A program made the position numbers and the translations under genes. From positions 1 to 64,000 of the forward strand of contig JAUVVG010000011.1 in assembly GCA_030604735.1 (NCBI GenBank): a DNA stretch of 64,000 bases, given 5' to 3'. Shown here one piece after another: positions 19,281-30,197 of this stretch (position 1 is the first letter of the stretch; the number at the start of each line of letters is the position of its first letter). This stretch comes from Azoarcus sp. GTDB lineage: Bacteria; Pseudomonadota; Gammaproteobacteria; Burkholderiales; Rhodocyclaceae. Under the pieces are notes generated by a model that did no database searches, was not told the DNA's origin, and saw only the letters and a program-made list of their open reading frames with translations.

Positions 19281-20026
19281 CAGCGCGCGCCGTTCAGTTC
19301 GTCCGCCCGCGCCTGGGCCTTGGCGAAATCCAGCGTTCCTTCGTAGATCGCGCGGCCGGTAATGGCTCCCATCACGCCCTCTTCCTCGACCGCACACAGG
19401 GCGTCGATGTCGGTGATCGACGCGATACCGCCGCTTGCGATCACCGGAATCCGCAAGGCCTGCGCGAGACGGACCGTGGCCTCGATATTGACCCCGGACA
19501 ACATGCCGTCACGACCGATATCGGTGTAGACCACGGCTTCGACACCATAGTCCTCGTATTTCTTGGCCAGATCGATCACATCATGGCCGGTCATCTTGGA
19601 CCAGCCGTCCGTTGCGACCTTGCCTTCCTTGGCATCGAGCCCGACGATTACATGGCCGGGGAAGGCACTGCAAGCATCGTGCAGAAAGCCCGGGTTCTTG
19701 ACCGCCGCGGTGCCGATGATCACGTAGGTGATTCCGTTGTCCAGGTAGGCCTCGATGGTGTCCAGGTCGCGAATCCCGCCACCGAGCTGTACCGGGATGT
19801 CGTCGCCAACCTCCTCGACGATTGCGCGAATGGCCGCCTCGTTCTTGGGCTTGCCGGCGAACGCCCCGTTCAGATCGACCAGATGCAGGCGGCGGGCGCC
19901 CTGCGCTATCCAGTGTCGGGCCATCGCCCCGGGGTCTTCCGAGAAGACGGTGGCATCGTCCATTTCGCCCTGTTTCAAACGAACGCAATGGCCGTCCTTG
20001 AGGTCGATGGCGGGTATCAGCAACAT
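19280..20026 (-). CDS. hisA: ProFAR isomerase
   Basis: 248 residues from ATG at 20026 ([20 protein letters not shown]). The TIM-barrel enzyme isomerises ProFAR to PRFAR. D8 (AIDL) and the aspartate in [10 protein letters not shown] are the expected catalytic pair, with GGGIRD and ASGGIAS phosphate loops. The two-half barrel symmetry shared with HisF is evident. It lies 46 bases after hisH. Confidence 0.98.
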   Translation of the reverse strand: MLLIPAIDLKDGHCVRLKQGEMDDATVFSEDPGAMARHWIAQGARRLHLVDLNGAFAGKPKNEAAIRAIVEEVGDDIPVQLGGGIRDLDTIEAYLDNGITYVIIGTAAVKNPGFLHDACSAFPGHVIVGLDAKEGKVATDGWSKMTGHDVIDLAKKYEDYGVEAVVYTDIGRDGMLSGVNIEATVRLAQALRIPVIASGGIASITDIDALCAVEEEGVMGAITGRAIYEGTLDFAKAQARADELNGAR

Positions 20027-20072
20027 ACGGAGGAGTCGTCTTGTAAGTTTTGAAGGGAATGCGAGGAGGCGT

Positions 20073-20714
20073 TCACGGAGCCCAACGCAAAAAGTTGGCC
20101 AGCAACTGAAGACCGGCTGCAGCGCTTTTCTCGGGGTGGAATTGCACCGCGAAGATATTATCCCTTGCCACCGCGCTGGTAAACCGCAAGCCGTACTCGG
20201 TCTCGGCAGCGCAGAGGTCCGGTTCGGCAGGCGCGACATGGTAGCTATGCACGAAGTAGAAACGCTCGCCATCGGCAATCGCGTTCCACAAGGGATGGGC
20301 TCGGGTCTGATAAACCTGGTTCCAGCCCATGTGCGGCACTTTCAGATGACCACCGTCGGGGGTCGGCATCGACTCGGCCGGCGGAAATCGCACGACCTCT
20401 CCAGGCAGGATGGACAAGCCGGGCACGTCGCCTTCCTCGCTGTGCTCGAACAACATTTGCTGGCCGATGCAGATGCCCAGAAACGGCTTGGTACGTGCGG
20501 CGGCTATCACCGCCTCGCGCACGCCCCGCGCCTCGAGTTCGCGCATGCAGTCGGGCATTGCCCCCTGCCCCGGGAAGACGACACGCGTCGCCTCGGCAAC
20601 AACCGCCGGGTCCGAGGTCACGACGACGCGCCGACCCTCGGCGACATGTTCGATCGCCTTGGATACGGAGCGCAGGTTACCCATGCCGTAGTCGATGATG
20701 GCCACATCAGTCAT
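20073..20714 (-). CDS. hisH: Imidazole glycerol phosphate synthase, glutaminase subunit
   Basis: 213 residues from ATG at 20714. Class I glutamine amidotransferase that feeds ammonia to HisF. N-terminal [13 protein letters not shown], the nucleophile motif [11 protein letters not shown] with its cysteine, and the C-terminal VQFHPEKS supplying His and Glu complete the triad. The 54-base gap to hisB is the longest within this part of the operon. Confidence 0.98.
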   Translation of the reverse strand: MTDVAIIDYGMGNLRSVSKAIEHVAEGRRVVVTSDPAVVAEATRVVFPGQGAMPDCMRELEARGVREAVIAAARTKPFLGICIGQQMLFEHSEEGDVPGLSILPGEVVRFPPAESMPTPDGGHLKVPHMGWNQVYQTRAHPLWNAIADGERFYFVHSYHVAPAEPDLCAAETEYGLRFTSAVARDNIFAVQFHPEKSAAAGLQLLANFLRWAP

Positions 20715-20768
20715 GGCAGATACATGTCTCGCTGAACAAGAAGAGGAAGACCGGCACAATGCCGGGAG

Positions 20769-21356
20769 TCAGAGCGCGCCCTTGGTCGAGGGGACGGTGC
20801 CGGCCGCGCGCTCGTCACGCTCGGCCGCCATGCGCAAGGCCCGGCCGAAAGCCTTGAAAATGGTCTCGCACTGATGATGGGCGTTATCCCCACGCAGATT
20901 GTCGATGTGCAGCGTCACGCCGGCATGATTGACGAAACCCTGGAAGAACTCGCGCGCCAGATCGACATCGAAGTTGCCGATGCGGGCACGGGTGTATTCG
21001 ACGAAGTAATGCAGCCCAGGACGGCCGGAGAAATCGACGACGACCCGCGACAAGGCTTCGTCGAGCGGCACATAGGCATGGCCGTAGCGACGGATGCCGC
21101 GTTTGTCACCGAGCGCCCTGGCGAAAGCCTGCCCCAGCGTGATCCCGACATCCTCGACCGTGTGGTGGTCGTCTATGTGGGTATCGCCGGTCGCGCTGAC
21201 CGCGAGATCGATCGCCCCATGACGCGCGATCTGGTCGAGCATGTGATCGAAAAAAGGCACGCCGGTGGCCAGGCTGGACTGGCCATTGCCGTCCAGATCG
21301 ATCTTGACCGTAATCCGGGTTTCCAGGGTATCCCGACTGACTTCTGACTGCCGCAT
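20769..21356 (-). CDS. hisB: Imidazoleglycerol-phosphate dehydratase
   Basis: 195 residues from ATG at 21356, the monofunctional HisB without the N-terminal phosphatase domain of E. coli. Metal-binding HHxxED motifs occur twice ([10 protein letters not shown] near residue 67 and [12 protein letters not shown] near 165). Step 6 of the pathway. It is the first gene of the hisB-H-A-F-I-E-HIT-tatABC run, because hisC upstream points the other way; the 166-base gap must hold promoters for both. Confidence 0.98.
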   Translation of the reverse strand: MRQSEVSRDTLETRITVKIDLDGNGQSSLATGVPFFDHMLDQIARHGAIDLAVSATGDTHIDDHHTVEDVGITLGQAFARALGDKRGIRRYGHAYVPLDEALSRVVVDFSGRPGLHYFVEYTRARIGNFDVDLAREFFQGFVNHAGVTLHIDNLRGDNAHHQCETIFKAFGRALRMAAERDERAAGTVPSTKGAL

Positions 21357-21522
21357 GGCTTTCCGTGTGCGCTGCTGTCGCGTGAATGAGAGGAGAAGGC
21401 GCCATGATAACATCGGCAGGGTTTCAGGCCACACTCCGACACGGATCGCCCGACCCGACCGCCTGGTGTGGCAGGCAGATCCGGTTTATCTTTTTATCGA
21501 ATCAGACAGAGCACCGCCATCC

Positions 21523-22596
21523 ATGAGCAGATTCTGGAGCCCCCTGGTAAATGGGCTGACCCCCTACGTTCCGGGCGAGCAGCCCAAACTGGACAACCTG
21601 GTCAAGCTGAACACCAACGAACACCCCTTCGGCCCGTCGCCGCGGGTTCTGGATGCGATCCGGGCCGAGACATCGGCCAATCTGCGCCTGTATCCAGACC
21701 CCAACGGCGATGCGCTCAAGCATGTGCTCGCTACCCGATTCGGTGTCGCCGCAGACCAGGTGTTCGTCGGCAACGGCTCGGACGAGGTGCTGGCCCATGT
21801 GTTCCTCGGCCTGCTCAGCCACGAACGGCCGATCCGCTTCCCCGACATCACCTATAGCTTCTATCCGGTGTACTGCGGGCTGTACCGGATTCCGTTCGAG
21901 ACCCGTCCGCTCGACCCGGCGTTTCGCATCGATCCGGTCGACTATCTCGACGCCGATACCGAACGGGCAGGCGGCATCATCTTCGCCAATCCGAACGCAC
22001 CGACAGGCTGTTTCATGCCCCTGGCCGACGTCGAGCGCATCGTCGCCGGCAACCCGGATTGCGTGGTCGTGGTCGATGAAGCCTATGTCGATTTCGGCGG
22101 CCAGAGCGCGATCGGCCTGGTGGACCGCTACCCGAACCTGCTGGTTGTACACACCTTCTCGAAGTCCCGCTCTCTGGCCGGGCTCCGTGTCGGCTACGCG
22201 ATCGGCCAGCGCGAACTGATCGAGGCACTGGAGAGAGTCAAGAACAGCTTCAACTCGTATCCACTGGACCGGCTGGCACTGGCCGGCGCGGCCGCCTCGG
22301 TCGATGACGAAGCCTACTTCCTAGACAGCTGCAAACGCGTGATCGCGATCCGCGAGGATCTTGTGGCACGGATGAGCGAACTCGGTTTCGACGTGCTGCC
22401 CTCGGCGGCAAACTTCGTCTTCGCCCGCCACCCGGCACACCAGGGCGCCGCACTGGCGCGCGCCTTGCGCGAACGCGCCGTCATCGTCCGCCACTTCGCC
22501 AAGCCGCGCATCGACGCCTTCCTCAGAATCACGGTCGGCACCGAGGCGCAGTGCGAGGCGCTGCTCGACGCCCTGCGCGACATCCTCGGGCGCTGA
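21523..22596 (+). CDS. hisC: Histidinol-phosphate aminotransferase
   Basis: 357 residues from ATG at 21523. A PLP-dependent class II aminotransferase: [13 protein letters not shown] at the substrate site, NPNAPTGC, the [12 protein letters not shown] segment contacting PLP, and [16 protein letters not shown] with the Schiff-base lysine. It makes histidinol phosphate from imidazole acetol phosphate. It is the only his gene here on the plus strand: it diverges from hisB and converges on hisD with 17 bases between stops. Codon use looks like its neighbours. Aromatic aminotransferase activity is also possible in this family. Confidence 0.96.
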   Translation: MSRFWSPLVNGLTPYVPGEQPKLDNLVKLNTNEHPFGPSPRVLDAIRAETSANLRLYPDPNGDALKHVLATRFGVAADQVFVGNGSDEVLAHVFLGLLSHERPIRFPDITYSFYPVYCGLYRIPFETRPLDPAFRIDPVDYLDADTERAGGIIFANPNAPTGCFMPLADVERIVAGNPDCVVVVDEAYVDFGGQSAIGLVDRYPNLLVVHTFSKSRSLAGLRVGYAIGQRELIEALERVKNSFNSYPLDRLALAGAAASVDDEAYFLDSCKRVIAIREDLVARMSELGFDVLPSAANFVFARHPAHQGAALARALRERAVIVRHFAKPRIDAFLRITVGTEAQCEALLDALRDILGR

Positions 22597-22613
22597 GCAG
22601 GGACGGAGCGGAC

Positions 22614-23948
22614 TCAGGACTTCAGGCGCATCTCCGCCGAGCGGGCATGCGCCTGCAGGCCTTCCCCATGCGCCAGCAAGGAGGCGACCTTGCCGAGTTT
22701 CTGCGCGCCGGCTTCCGAGATATGGATGATGCTGGTCCGTTTCTGGAAGTCGTAGACCCCCAGCGGTGACGAGAAGCGCGCACTGCGCATGGTCGGCAGC
22801 ACATGGTTGGGGCCGGCGCAGTAGTCGCCCAGCGCCTCGACCGACCAGTGCCCGACGAAGATCGCACCGGCATGGCGGATGTGATCGACCCAGGGCTCCG
22901 CATCATCCAGCGAGAGTTCCAGGTGCTCCGGTGCGATCCGGTTCGCGATCGCGCAGGCCTGCTCAAGCGAATCGACATGGATCAGCGCGCCGCGATTAGT
23001 CAGCGAGGCTGCGATCGTGGCGCGCCTGGGCATGGTCGGCAACAGGCGCGCGATGCTGGCCGCGACCGCGTCGATGAAGTCCCGGTCGGTGCACAGCAAA
23101 ATCGACTGCGCCAGTTCGTCGTGCTCGGCCTGGGCGAACAAGTCCATCGCCACCCAGTCGGGATGACCGCTGCCGTCGGAGATGATCAGCACCTCGGAAG
23201 GACCGGCCACCATGTCGATACCGACCGTACCGAACACGCGGCGCTTGGCCTCGGCCACGTACGCATTGCCCGGACCGACGATCTTGTCCACCTGCGGCAG
23301 GGTCTGTGTCCCGTAGGCCAGCGCCGCCACCGCCTGGGCACCGCCGATGGTGAACACCCGGTCCACCCCGGTGATCGCGGCGGCCGCGAGCACCAGCGGA
23401 TTGCGCTCGCCGCCCGGAGTCGGCACCACCATGATCAGTTCCTGCACCCCGGCGACCTTGGCCGGAATCGCATTCATCAGCACCGAACTCGGATACGACG
23501 CTCGCCCCCCTGGCACGTACAGGCCGACCCGATCCAGTGGGGTGACCTTCTGCCCGAGGCGGCTGCCATCGTCTTCCACATACTCCCAGGAGGAGGCCAG
23601 TTGCCGCTCGTGATAGCTGCGTACCCGGTCGGCCGCGATGCGCAGGGCCTCGCGCTGCTCGACCGACAGGCTGTCGAGCGCCGCGGTCAGCTCGCTGCGT
23701 GGCAATTCGAGCTTGACCATGGTCTTCACGTCGAGACGGTCGAAGCGGCGGGTGTATTCGATCACTGCCGGGTCGCCGGTGGTGCGCACGGCCTGCAGAA
23801 TCTCGGTCACCGCCTCGTTGATACGCACATCCGCCCCGCCCTCGAAGGCGAGCAAGGCATCCAGCGTTGCCAGAAAGTCGGGATCCCGCGCGTCGAGTCG
23901 CCGCGGATTTGCCACCACACCCACCGATTCTTTCATCATGTCGCTCAT
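22614..23948 (-). CDS. hisD: Histidinol dehydrogenase
   Basis: 444 residues from ATG at 23948, overlapping the hisG stop by 4 bases. The zinc enzyme oxidises histidinol to histidine in two NAD-dependent steps. The signature [19 protein letters not shown] and the catalytic EHLELSLDD segment are intact. Its length is normal. A much longer open frame upstream is only the shadow of hisG. Confidence 0.98.
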   Translation of the reverse strand: MSDMMKESVGVVANPRRLDARDPDFLATLDALLAFEGGADVRINEAVTEILQAVRTTGDPAVIEYTRRFDRLDVKTMVKLELPRSELTAALDSLSVEQREALRIAADRVRSYHERQLASSWEYVEDDGSRLGQKVTPLDRVGLYVPGGRASYPSSVLMNAIPAKVAGVQELIMVVPTPGGERNPLVLAAAAITGVDRVFTIGGAQAVAALAYGTQTLPQVDKIVGPGNAYVAEAKRRVFGTVGIDMVAGPSEVLIISDGSGHPDWVAMDLFAQAEHDELAQSILLCTDRDFIDAVAASIARLLPTMPRRATIAASLTNRGALIHVDSLEQACAIANRIAPEHLELSLDDAEPWVDHIRHAGAIFVGHWSVEALGDYCAGPNHVLPTMRSARFSSPLGVYDFQKRTSIIHISEAGAQKLGKVASLLAHGEGLQAHARSAEMRLKS

Positions 23949-24586
23949 CGGATCGCTCCGGAAAAGGCCTCCAGCACCGGCTGGATCAAGTCCCGCTTGA
24001 GCTTGAGCGAAGCCTGGTTGACGATCAGGCGGGAGCTGATCGGCATGATCTCCTCGACTTCCTCGAGATTGTTGGCGCGCAAGGTGCCGCCGGTCGAGAC
24101 CAGGTCGACGATCGCATCGGCCAGCCCGACCAGAGGCGCGAGCTCCATCGAGCCATAGAGCTTGATCAGGTCGACATGCATGCCCTTGGCGGCGAAATGC
24201 GCCTTGGCGCTGTTGATGTATTTGGTCGCGACCCGGATCCGACCGCCCGGCCTCGCCGCCGCCGCATAGTCGAAACCCCTGCGGGTCGCCACGCACAAAC
24301 GACAACTGGCGATCTTCAGATCCAGCGGCTGGTAGAGCCCCTCCCCACCATGCTCGAGCAGCACGTCCTTGCCGGCGATGCCGAGATCGGCCGCGCCATA
24401 CTGGACGTAGGTCGGCGTATCGGTTGCACGGACGATCACCAGACGCACCTCGGGACGATTGGTGGCTATGATCAGCTTGCGCGAGGTCTCCGGATTGTCG
24501 GTCGGCTCTATACCGGCCGCAGCGAGTAGCGGCAGGGTTTCCTCGAAAATTCGCCCCTTGGACAGGGCCAGAGTGATGCTGGACAC
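23945..24586 (-). CDS. hisG: ATP phosphoribosyltransferase, short form
   Basis: 213 residues from a GTG at 24586 ([20 protein letters not shown]). First step of histidine synthesis, ATP plus PRPP. The short form lacks the C-terminal regulatory domain, so a HisZ partner is expected elsewhere in the genome. The PRPP loop is [13 protein letters not shown]. The frame could start further upstream, but family alignment favours this GTG. It diverges from rnk across 136 bases. Confidence 0.95.
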   Translation of the reverse strand: MSSITLALSKGRIFEETLPLLAAAGIEPTDNPETSRKLIIATNRPEVRLVIVRATDTPTYVQYGAADLGIAGKDVLLEHGGEGLYQPLDLKIASCRLCVATRRGFDYAAAARPGGRIRVATKYINSAKAHFAAKGMHVDLIKLYGSMELAPLVGLADAIVDLVSTGGTLRANNLEEVEEIMPISSRLIVNQASLKLKRDLIQPVLEAFSGAIR

Positions 24587-24656
24587 AAATCGAAACCTGT
24601 AAAGAGTGGGCCTGCAATTGTAACCCGCCGAGTGGCATGATAGCCTGTCGACCATT

Positions 24657-24689
24657 GGCTGAGCCGCAGCACGCGGGCTCGGCCTTTTT
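24657..24689 (+). terminator. Terminator-like hairpin upstream of rnk
   Basis: GGCTGAGCC (24657-24665) pairs with GGCTCGGCC (24676-24684) with one non-Watson-Crick position, followed by five T residues (24685-24689) on the plus strand. It lies 33 bases before the rnk start with no plus-strand gene upstream, so it is either an attenuator in the rnk leader, the end of a small RNA, or a leftover terminator. Confidence 0.55.
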
Positions 24690-24722
24690 ACTTCATCACC
24701 GTCATTCTGGATTCACGCTGCC

Positions 24723-25130
24723 ATGAAACCCGAGATCATCATCTCCTCGTCCGACCTCGAGCGCCTGGAAGGCCTGCTCCATGCGCCGAACGCCCGCAAC
24801 CGCACCGACCTGGACGGCCTGCGCGCCGAACTCGATCGTGCCGATGTCAGGGAAACCGAGGACATGCCTGACAACGTCATCCGCATGAACAGCCGCGCCC
24901 GCATCCGTGAAATGCCAAATGGCAAGGAGCGGGAACTGACCCTGGTCTATCCGGGCAATGCAGTCGGGGACAGCAGCAAGATTTCGATCTTCTCGCCGGC
25001 CGGCAGCGCCCTGCTCGGCATGGCGACCGGCCAGTCGATCGACTGGCCCACCGTGGAAGGCCACGTGGTGCACCTGGAAGTGCTCGATGTCGACAACCCT
25101 GTCGGCTCCACCGAGGATGGCGGTCGCTGA
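24723..25130 (+). CDS. rnk: Regulator of nucleoside diphosphate kinase (GreA/B-like C-domain)
   Basis: 135 residues. The N-terminal half is a short coiled coil (SDLERLEGLLHA...LRAELDRADV); the C-terminal half is the GreA/GreB FKBP-like domain (VIRMNSRARIRE, LTLVYPGNA, ISIFSPAGSALLG, GQSIDWP). Rnk binds RNA polymerase and competes with Gre factors. It stands alone on the plus strand between murA and hisG, which are often adjacent in related genomes. Confidence 0.92.
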   Translation: MKPEIIISSSDLERLEGLLHAPNARNRTDLDGLRAELDRADVRETEDMPDNVIRMNSRARIREMPNGKERELTLVYPGNAVGDSSKISIFSPAGSALLGMATGQSIDWPTVEGHVVHLEVLDVDNPVGSTEDGGR

Positions 25131-25169
25131 AGAAGCATCGCCCTGGCCGCGCCCGGGAGATGACGACAT

Positions 25170-25196
25170 GTCGGGGGCGGCGACACGGCCCCCGAC
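25170..25196. terminator. Hairpin between convergent rnk and murA
   Basis: GTCGGGGGC (25170-25178) and GCCCCCGAC (25188-25196) form a perfect 9-bp stem with a 9-base loop in the 73-base gap between the two convergent stop codons. There is no T-run on either side, so it is a GC-rich stem of the non-canonical type. Confidence 0.5.
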
Positions 25197-25203
25197 GCGC
25201 CGG

Positions 25204-26457
<1,254 letters not shown>

Positions 26458-26465
26458 CTATCCCG

Positions 26466-26723
26466 TCAGAGTCCGAGATCCTGACGCACCAAGGCCCAGC
26501 GAGCCGGGGTGTAGGTCTTCAAACCCAGGGCATGGATCTCGTTGCCGAGCAGCGCACCCAGGGTCTGCTTGACTGCCCGATGCTGGTCCAGCATCGACTT
26601 GCCCTCGAAGGTCTCGCTGACGACGATGCCCGAGAAATGCACCCCGTCGTCCCCTTTCACCATCACGAACTCGCAGGGCAGGCCTGCCGAGATCAGGCGC
26701 TCGATTTCCGTTGCTTCAAACAT
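26466..26723 (-). CDS. ibaG: BolA/IbaG-family protein
   Basis: 85 residues from ATG at 26723 with GAGG six bases upstream; an in-frame TTG lies four codons earlier. The BolA fold is marked by VKGDDGVHFSGIVVSETFEGKSMLDQHRAV and the conserved histidine for iron-sulfur cluster sharing with monothiol glutaredoxins. Position next to murA and the Mla genes is that of IbaG (YrbA) in gammaproteobacteria. Confidence 0.92.
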   Translation of the reverse strand: MFEATEIERLISAGLPCEFVMVKGDDGVHFSGIVVSETFEGKSMLDQHRAVKQTLGALLGNEIHALGLKTYTPARWALVRQDLGL

Positions 26724-26731
26724 TTGACACC

Positions 26732-27520
26732 TCAATTACGCAATTTGTAGCCCCTGGCCAGCATCCACAGGGTCAAACTGGCCAACGACACAAGACAAAC
26801 CGCCACCACACCCAGACTCAACCAGGGGGAGACATCGGATTGACCGAAAAATCCATAGCGGAACCCGTCGATCATGAAAAAGAACGGATTCACATGCGAG
26901 ACGTCCTGCCACAGCTTGGGCAGGGAATGGATCGAATAGAACACGCCGGACAGCATCGTCAGCGGCATGATCAGAAAATTCTGGAAGGCGGACAACTGAT
27001 CGAACTTCTCGGCATGAATCCCGGCAATCACCCCGAGCGAACCGAGGATCGCTCCGCCCATCACCGCGAAGCTCAACACCCACAAAGGATACGCCATCGG
27101 CAGGTCGATGAAGGGCATCGCCACCAGCCACACGCCCGCGCCGACGAACAGCCCGCGCAACACCGAGGCCGCGACATAGGCGGCGTAGAACTCCCGGTAG
27201 GAAATCGGCGGCAGCAGCACGAAGATGATGTTGCCGGTGATCTTGCTCTGGATCAGCGAGGAGGAGCTATTGGCGAATGCGTTCTGCAGCAGCGACATCA
27301 TCACCAGCCCGGGCACCAGAAAGGTGGTGTAGCTGATATCGCCATAAACCGTGACATGCCGGTCCAGCACATGGGAGAAGATCAGCAGGAACAACACCGC
27401 GTTCAGCACCGGTGCGGCGACCGTCTGGAAGGCGACCTTCCAGAAGCGCAGGACTTCCTTGTACAACAGGGTCCGGAACCCGACCCAGGCGACACGGCGC
27501 ACTTGCAAGGCCTCAGGCAC
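26732..27520 (-). CDS. ABC-2 type transporter permease
   Basis: 262 residues from a GTG at 27520 that overlaps the ATPase stop by 8 bases. Six hydrophobic segments and the ABC-2 signature (SFAVMGGAILGSLGVIA... PLTMLSGVFYSI...LPKLW) resemble E. coli YadH. With the ATPase encoded just upstream it forms an exporter of unknown substrate. It sits between the Mla genes and ibaG, suggesting an envelope lipid or glycan substrate, but this is inference from context. Confidence 0.9.
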   Translation of the reverse strand: MPEALQVRRVAWVGFRTLLYKEVLRFWKVAFQTVAAPVLNAVLFLLIFSHVLDRHVTVYGDISYTTFLVPGLVMMSLLQNAFANSSSSLIQSKITGNIIFVLLPPISYREFYAAYVAASVLRGLFVGAGVWLVAMPFIDLPMAYPLWVLSFAVMGGAILGSLGVIAGIHAEKFDQLSAFQNFLIMPLTMLSGVFYSIHSLPKLWQDVSHVNPFFFMIDGFRYGFFGQSDVSPWLSLGVVAVCLVSLASLTLWMLARGYKLRN

Positions 27521-28409
27521 GATGCATGACCTCCACGAAGACCCGCTCCAGATCCGGTTCGCCGAGCTGGATCTCCTCGACGCCGGCCTCGGCCTCGCGC
27601 AGGCGGGCGAGCAATTGCTCCACATCGGCATAGGCATCGAAACCGAACCCGACCCAGCCGTCGCCCTCATCGTTGCCGCCAAGCGCGACGCCGGCCGCAG
27701 GTTGGCGCAAGCGGGTGCGCAGACTGTGCGAGGCAAAGGCCTTGAGCAAGGCCTGGGTACTGTCCAGAGCGACGATCCGACCGGCTTTCAGCATCGCGAT
27801 TCGCCCGCACAAGGTCTCGGCCTCTTCCAGGTAATGCGTGGTCAGTACGATGGTATGGCCATCCTTGTTGAGCTTGCGGATGAACTGCCACAAACCCTGA
27901 CGCAACTCGACATCGACCCCGGCAGTCGGCTCGTCGAGCACGATGACCGGCGGTCGGTGGACAAGGGCTTGCGCGACCAGGACCCGCCGCTTCATGCCGC
28001 CAGACAGGGTGCGCATGTTCGCGTTCGCCTTGGGGAGCAGATCCAGGTAACCCAGGATCTCGTCGATCCAGTCGTCGTTATTCCGGATGCCGAAGTAGCC
28101 GGACTGGATCCGCAGCAGTTCCCTGACCGAAAAGAAGGGATCGAACACGAGTTCCTGCGGGACGACCCCGAAATGCATGCGGGCCTGGCGATAATCCTCG
28201 ACCACATCATGGCCCATGACCTGAAGCGTGCCCGAAGTCGGGCGGGTCAGGCCGGCCAGGGCCGAGATCAACGTCGTCTTGCCTGCGCCATTGGGGCCGA
28301 GCAGGCCGAAGAACTCACCTTGCTGAACCTCCAGGCTGACCCCGGCGAGCGCCTGGAACTGGCCATAGCGCTTGGTCACCGAATCGATCCGGATCGCGGG
28401 TATGGACAT
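27513..28409 (-). CDS. ABC transporter ATP-binding protein (YadG-like)
   Basis: 298 residues from ATG at 28409. Walker A GPNGAGKTT, signature LSGGMKRR, and Walker B VIVLDEPTAGVD are intact, with the H-loop histidine in VLTTHYLEEA. The C-terminal extension after about residue 220 is usual for YadG-like and drug-export ATPases. Pairs with the downstream ABC-2 permease. Its start lies 11 bases after mlaB. Confidence 0.94.
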   Translation of the reverse strand: MSIPAIRIDSVTKRYGQFQALAGVSLEVQQGEFFGLLGPNGAGKTTLISALAGLTRPTSGTLQVMGHDVVEDYRQARMHFGVVPQELVFDPFFSVRELLRIQSGYFGIRNNDDWIDEILGYLDLLPKANANMRTLSGGMKRRVLVAQALVHRPPVIVLDEPTAGVDVELRQGLWQFIRKLNKDGHTIVLTTHYLEEAETLCGRIAMLKAGRIVALDSTQALLKAFASHSLRTRLRQPAAGVALGGNDEGDGWVGFGFDAYADVEQLLARLREAEAGVEEIQLGEPDLERVFVEVMHRA

Positions 28410-28420
28410 CGACGACCCGT

Positions 28421-28693
28421 TCAAGCTTCGATCGGCAACAAGTCGGACACACCGTAAAGGTCGGCGAGACTCGTCATTCCGGTCGGGAGGCCGGCCACGA
28501 CCAGCTTGTTGCCGGTACGACGAGCCGTGCGGCACCAGTCCAACAACAGCGCAAGCGCCGCCGAGTCCGCTTCGGTCACACCTTGCAGGTCAACCGTCAG
28601 ATCACCCTTGCCCAGGCGGTTGCGTCCCTCGTCGAGATGACGTCCCACCTCGGCGAGCGTCAGGCTGCCTTCCAGCCTGAATACATCGGCCAT
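28421..28693 (-). CDS. mlaB: Lipid asymmetry ABC transporter STAS protein
   Basis: About 90 residues of STAS domain: VDLQGVTEADSAALALLLDW carries the conserved DSA...LLL element that docks onto MlaF. MlaB stabilises the cytoplasmic face of the MlaFEDB complex, which moves phospholipids between the membranes. The frame begins GTG-ATG; the ATG at 28693 shares a base with the mlaC stop and the GTG would overlap it by four. Confidence 0.92.
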   Translation of the reverse strand: MADVFRLEGSLTLAEVGRHLDEGRNRLGKGDLTVDLQGVTEADSAALALLLDWCRTARRTGNKLVVAGLPTGMTSLADLYGVSDLLPIEA

Positions 28694-29319
28694 CACGACT
28701 GCCCCGTCGGGATATCGACCCTGATCTCACGGCGTTCCAGCGACTGAATCAACCCGTCGATTCCACCGACACGGATTTCCTGGGAAAAAGTCCCACGATA
28801 ATTGGTCACCAGGCTGACCCCGGCAACGACGACATCGAATATCCGCCAGCCGTCGTCGGACCGCTCAAGCACGTAGTCCACACTGATGGCCTGCGCGCCG
28901 GACTGCCGGATCGAAGTCTGGACCCGCACCGTGGTGTCGTCCGGGTTCATGCGCAGCGGCCGGAAGTCTACGGTCTGATCCTTGTACTGGGTCAACGCAT
29001 TCGAGTAGGTGCGGATCAGCATGCCGTAAAAGGCCTCCATCAACCGCTCCTGCTGCTCCGGGCTCGCCTGACGCCAATCGCGACCGACCGCGAGCATCGT
29101 CATCCGCCTGAAATCGAAATGCGGCAACACGACCTCCTCGACCAGACGAACCGCACGGCTGGTGTCGCCTTGACGAAGCTGCTCGTCGGTGCGGAGAATG
29201 TCCAGCACTTCCTCGGACAGTTTGCGCACCAACTCGTCCGGTGCGGGCGAAGCGGCCTGAGCCGTCGCCGACATAGTGGAAATCAAAAAAACGGACAACA
29301 AACCAACGAAGAATTTCAT
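28693..29319 (-). CDS. mlaC: Periplasmic phospholipid carrier MlaC
   Basis: 208 residues from the ATG at 29319, which has an AGG eight bases upstream and begins a clean signal peptide (cleaved after AQA). GTG and ATG alternatives lie up to nine bases upstream and overlap the mlaA stop. The mature part (ELVRKLSEEVLDILR; VLPHFDFRRMTMLAVGRDWR; WRIFDVVVAGVSLVTNYR) is typical MlaC, which ferries phospholipid between MlaA-porin and MlaFEDB. Confidence 0.95.
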   Translation of the reverse strand: MKFFVGLLSVFLISTMSATAQAASPAPDELVRKLSEEVLDILRTDEQLRQGDTSRAVRLVEEVVLPHFDFRRMTMLAVGRDWRQASPEQQERLMEAFYGMLIRTYSNALTQYKDQTVDFRPLRMNPDDTTVRVQTSIRQSGAQAISVDYVLERSDDGWRIFDVVVAGVSLVTNYRGTFSQEIRVGGIDGLIQSLERREIRVDIPTGQS

Positions 29320-29324
29320 AACCA

Positions 29325-30170
29325 TCACCTGATGACAAAAGCGTCCGCCCGACGATCCGACTCGACCAGGCTGACCAGTTCCAGACTTTCGACCGCGACC
29401 TCGACCAGCGCGTCGGTGTGGCTGCGGACCGGCAGGCTGGAGACGCCGTTCTGGGCATCGAAGTCCTCGTATTCGAGGGGCACATTACCGTCGCTCACCT
29501 TGTAGCGACGCTGTTGCAAATAGAAGTCACGCACGAACGCATAACGATCGATCGCCTCATCGAGCGTCGAGTCGAAGCCGAGCAGACTGGCGCGGGTGTT
29601 CACGATCCGCAGGGCACGAACCGAGTTCCGGGTCGGAACATGCTCGATAGACGAAGCAAGGTCTGCGCGCATATCGACCGGCAACGCGAACGCATCGCGC
29701 AGGGTACGCGAACCGAAGAACGGCAACACCACATGCGGCCCCTCGCCCACCCCCCAGACCGCGAGCGTCTGCCCGAAGTCTTCATCGTTCTTCTGCAGCC
29801 CCATCTCGGACGCGATATCGAACAGGCCAGCGACACCGAAGGTGGAGTTCACCATGAACCGCATCCAGTCGGACATGCCGTCACCGACCTTGCCCTGCAG
29901 GATGTTGTTGAACCCTATCCAGATGTCTTCGATGTTCCCGAAGAAGTTCCCGACCCCGGTGCGTACCAAGCGCGGTGTGACCGCCTCGTAGGCCTTGGCC
30001 GTCGGACGCAGGACCGCTCGATCGAGCCCGTCGTTGACCGCGAACATCGCGCGGTTGTAGCGCTCGAGCGGATCCTCCGGGTTGGCTGGCACGCTGGCGC
30101 AGCCCCCGAGTGCAAACGCGAGCAAAACCACGGCAAGCAGCGACTTGGTTCGGTAAACGGCTTCGATCAT
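29325..30170 (-). CDS. mlaA: Outer-membrane lipoprotein MlaA (VacJ)
   Basis: 281 residues with a lipoprotein signal ending LGGC (cysteine near residue 24). The body has the VacJ pattern: DPLERYNRAMFAVNDGLDR, the FFGNIEDIWIGFNNILQGK helix, and GVGEGPHVVLPFFGSRTLRDA. MlaA extracts mislocalised phospholipid from the outer leaflet. In E. coli mlaA lies apart; here it is embedded between mlaD and mlaC. The C-terminal tail of about 50 residues is polar and less conserved. Confidence 0.96.
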   Translation of the reverse strand: MIEAVYRTKSLLAVVLLAFALGGCASVPANPEDPLERYNRAMFAVNDGLDRAVLRPTAKAYEAVTPRLVRTGVGNFFGNIEDIWIGFNNILQGKVGDGMSDWMRFMVNSTFGVAGLFDIASEMGLQKNDEDFGQTLAVWGVGEGPHVVLPFFGSRTLRDAFALPVDMRADLASSIEHVPTRNSVRALRIVNTRASLLGFDSTLDEAIDRYAFVRDFYLQQRRYKVSDGNVPLEYEDFDAQNGVSSLPVRSHTDALVEVAVESLELVSLVESDRRADAFVIR

Positions 30171-30197
30171 GATGGACTCGACTTGTTGTTGTTACGG

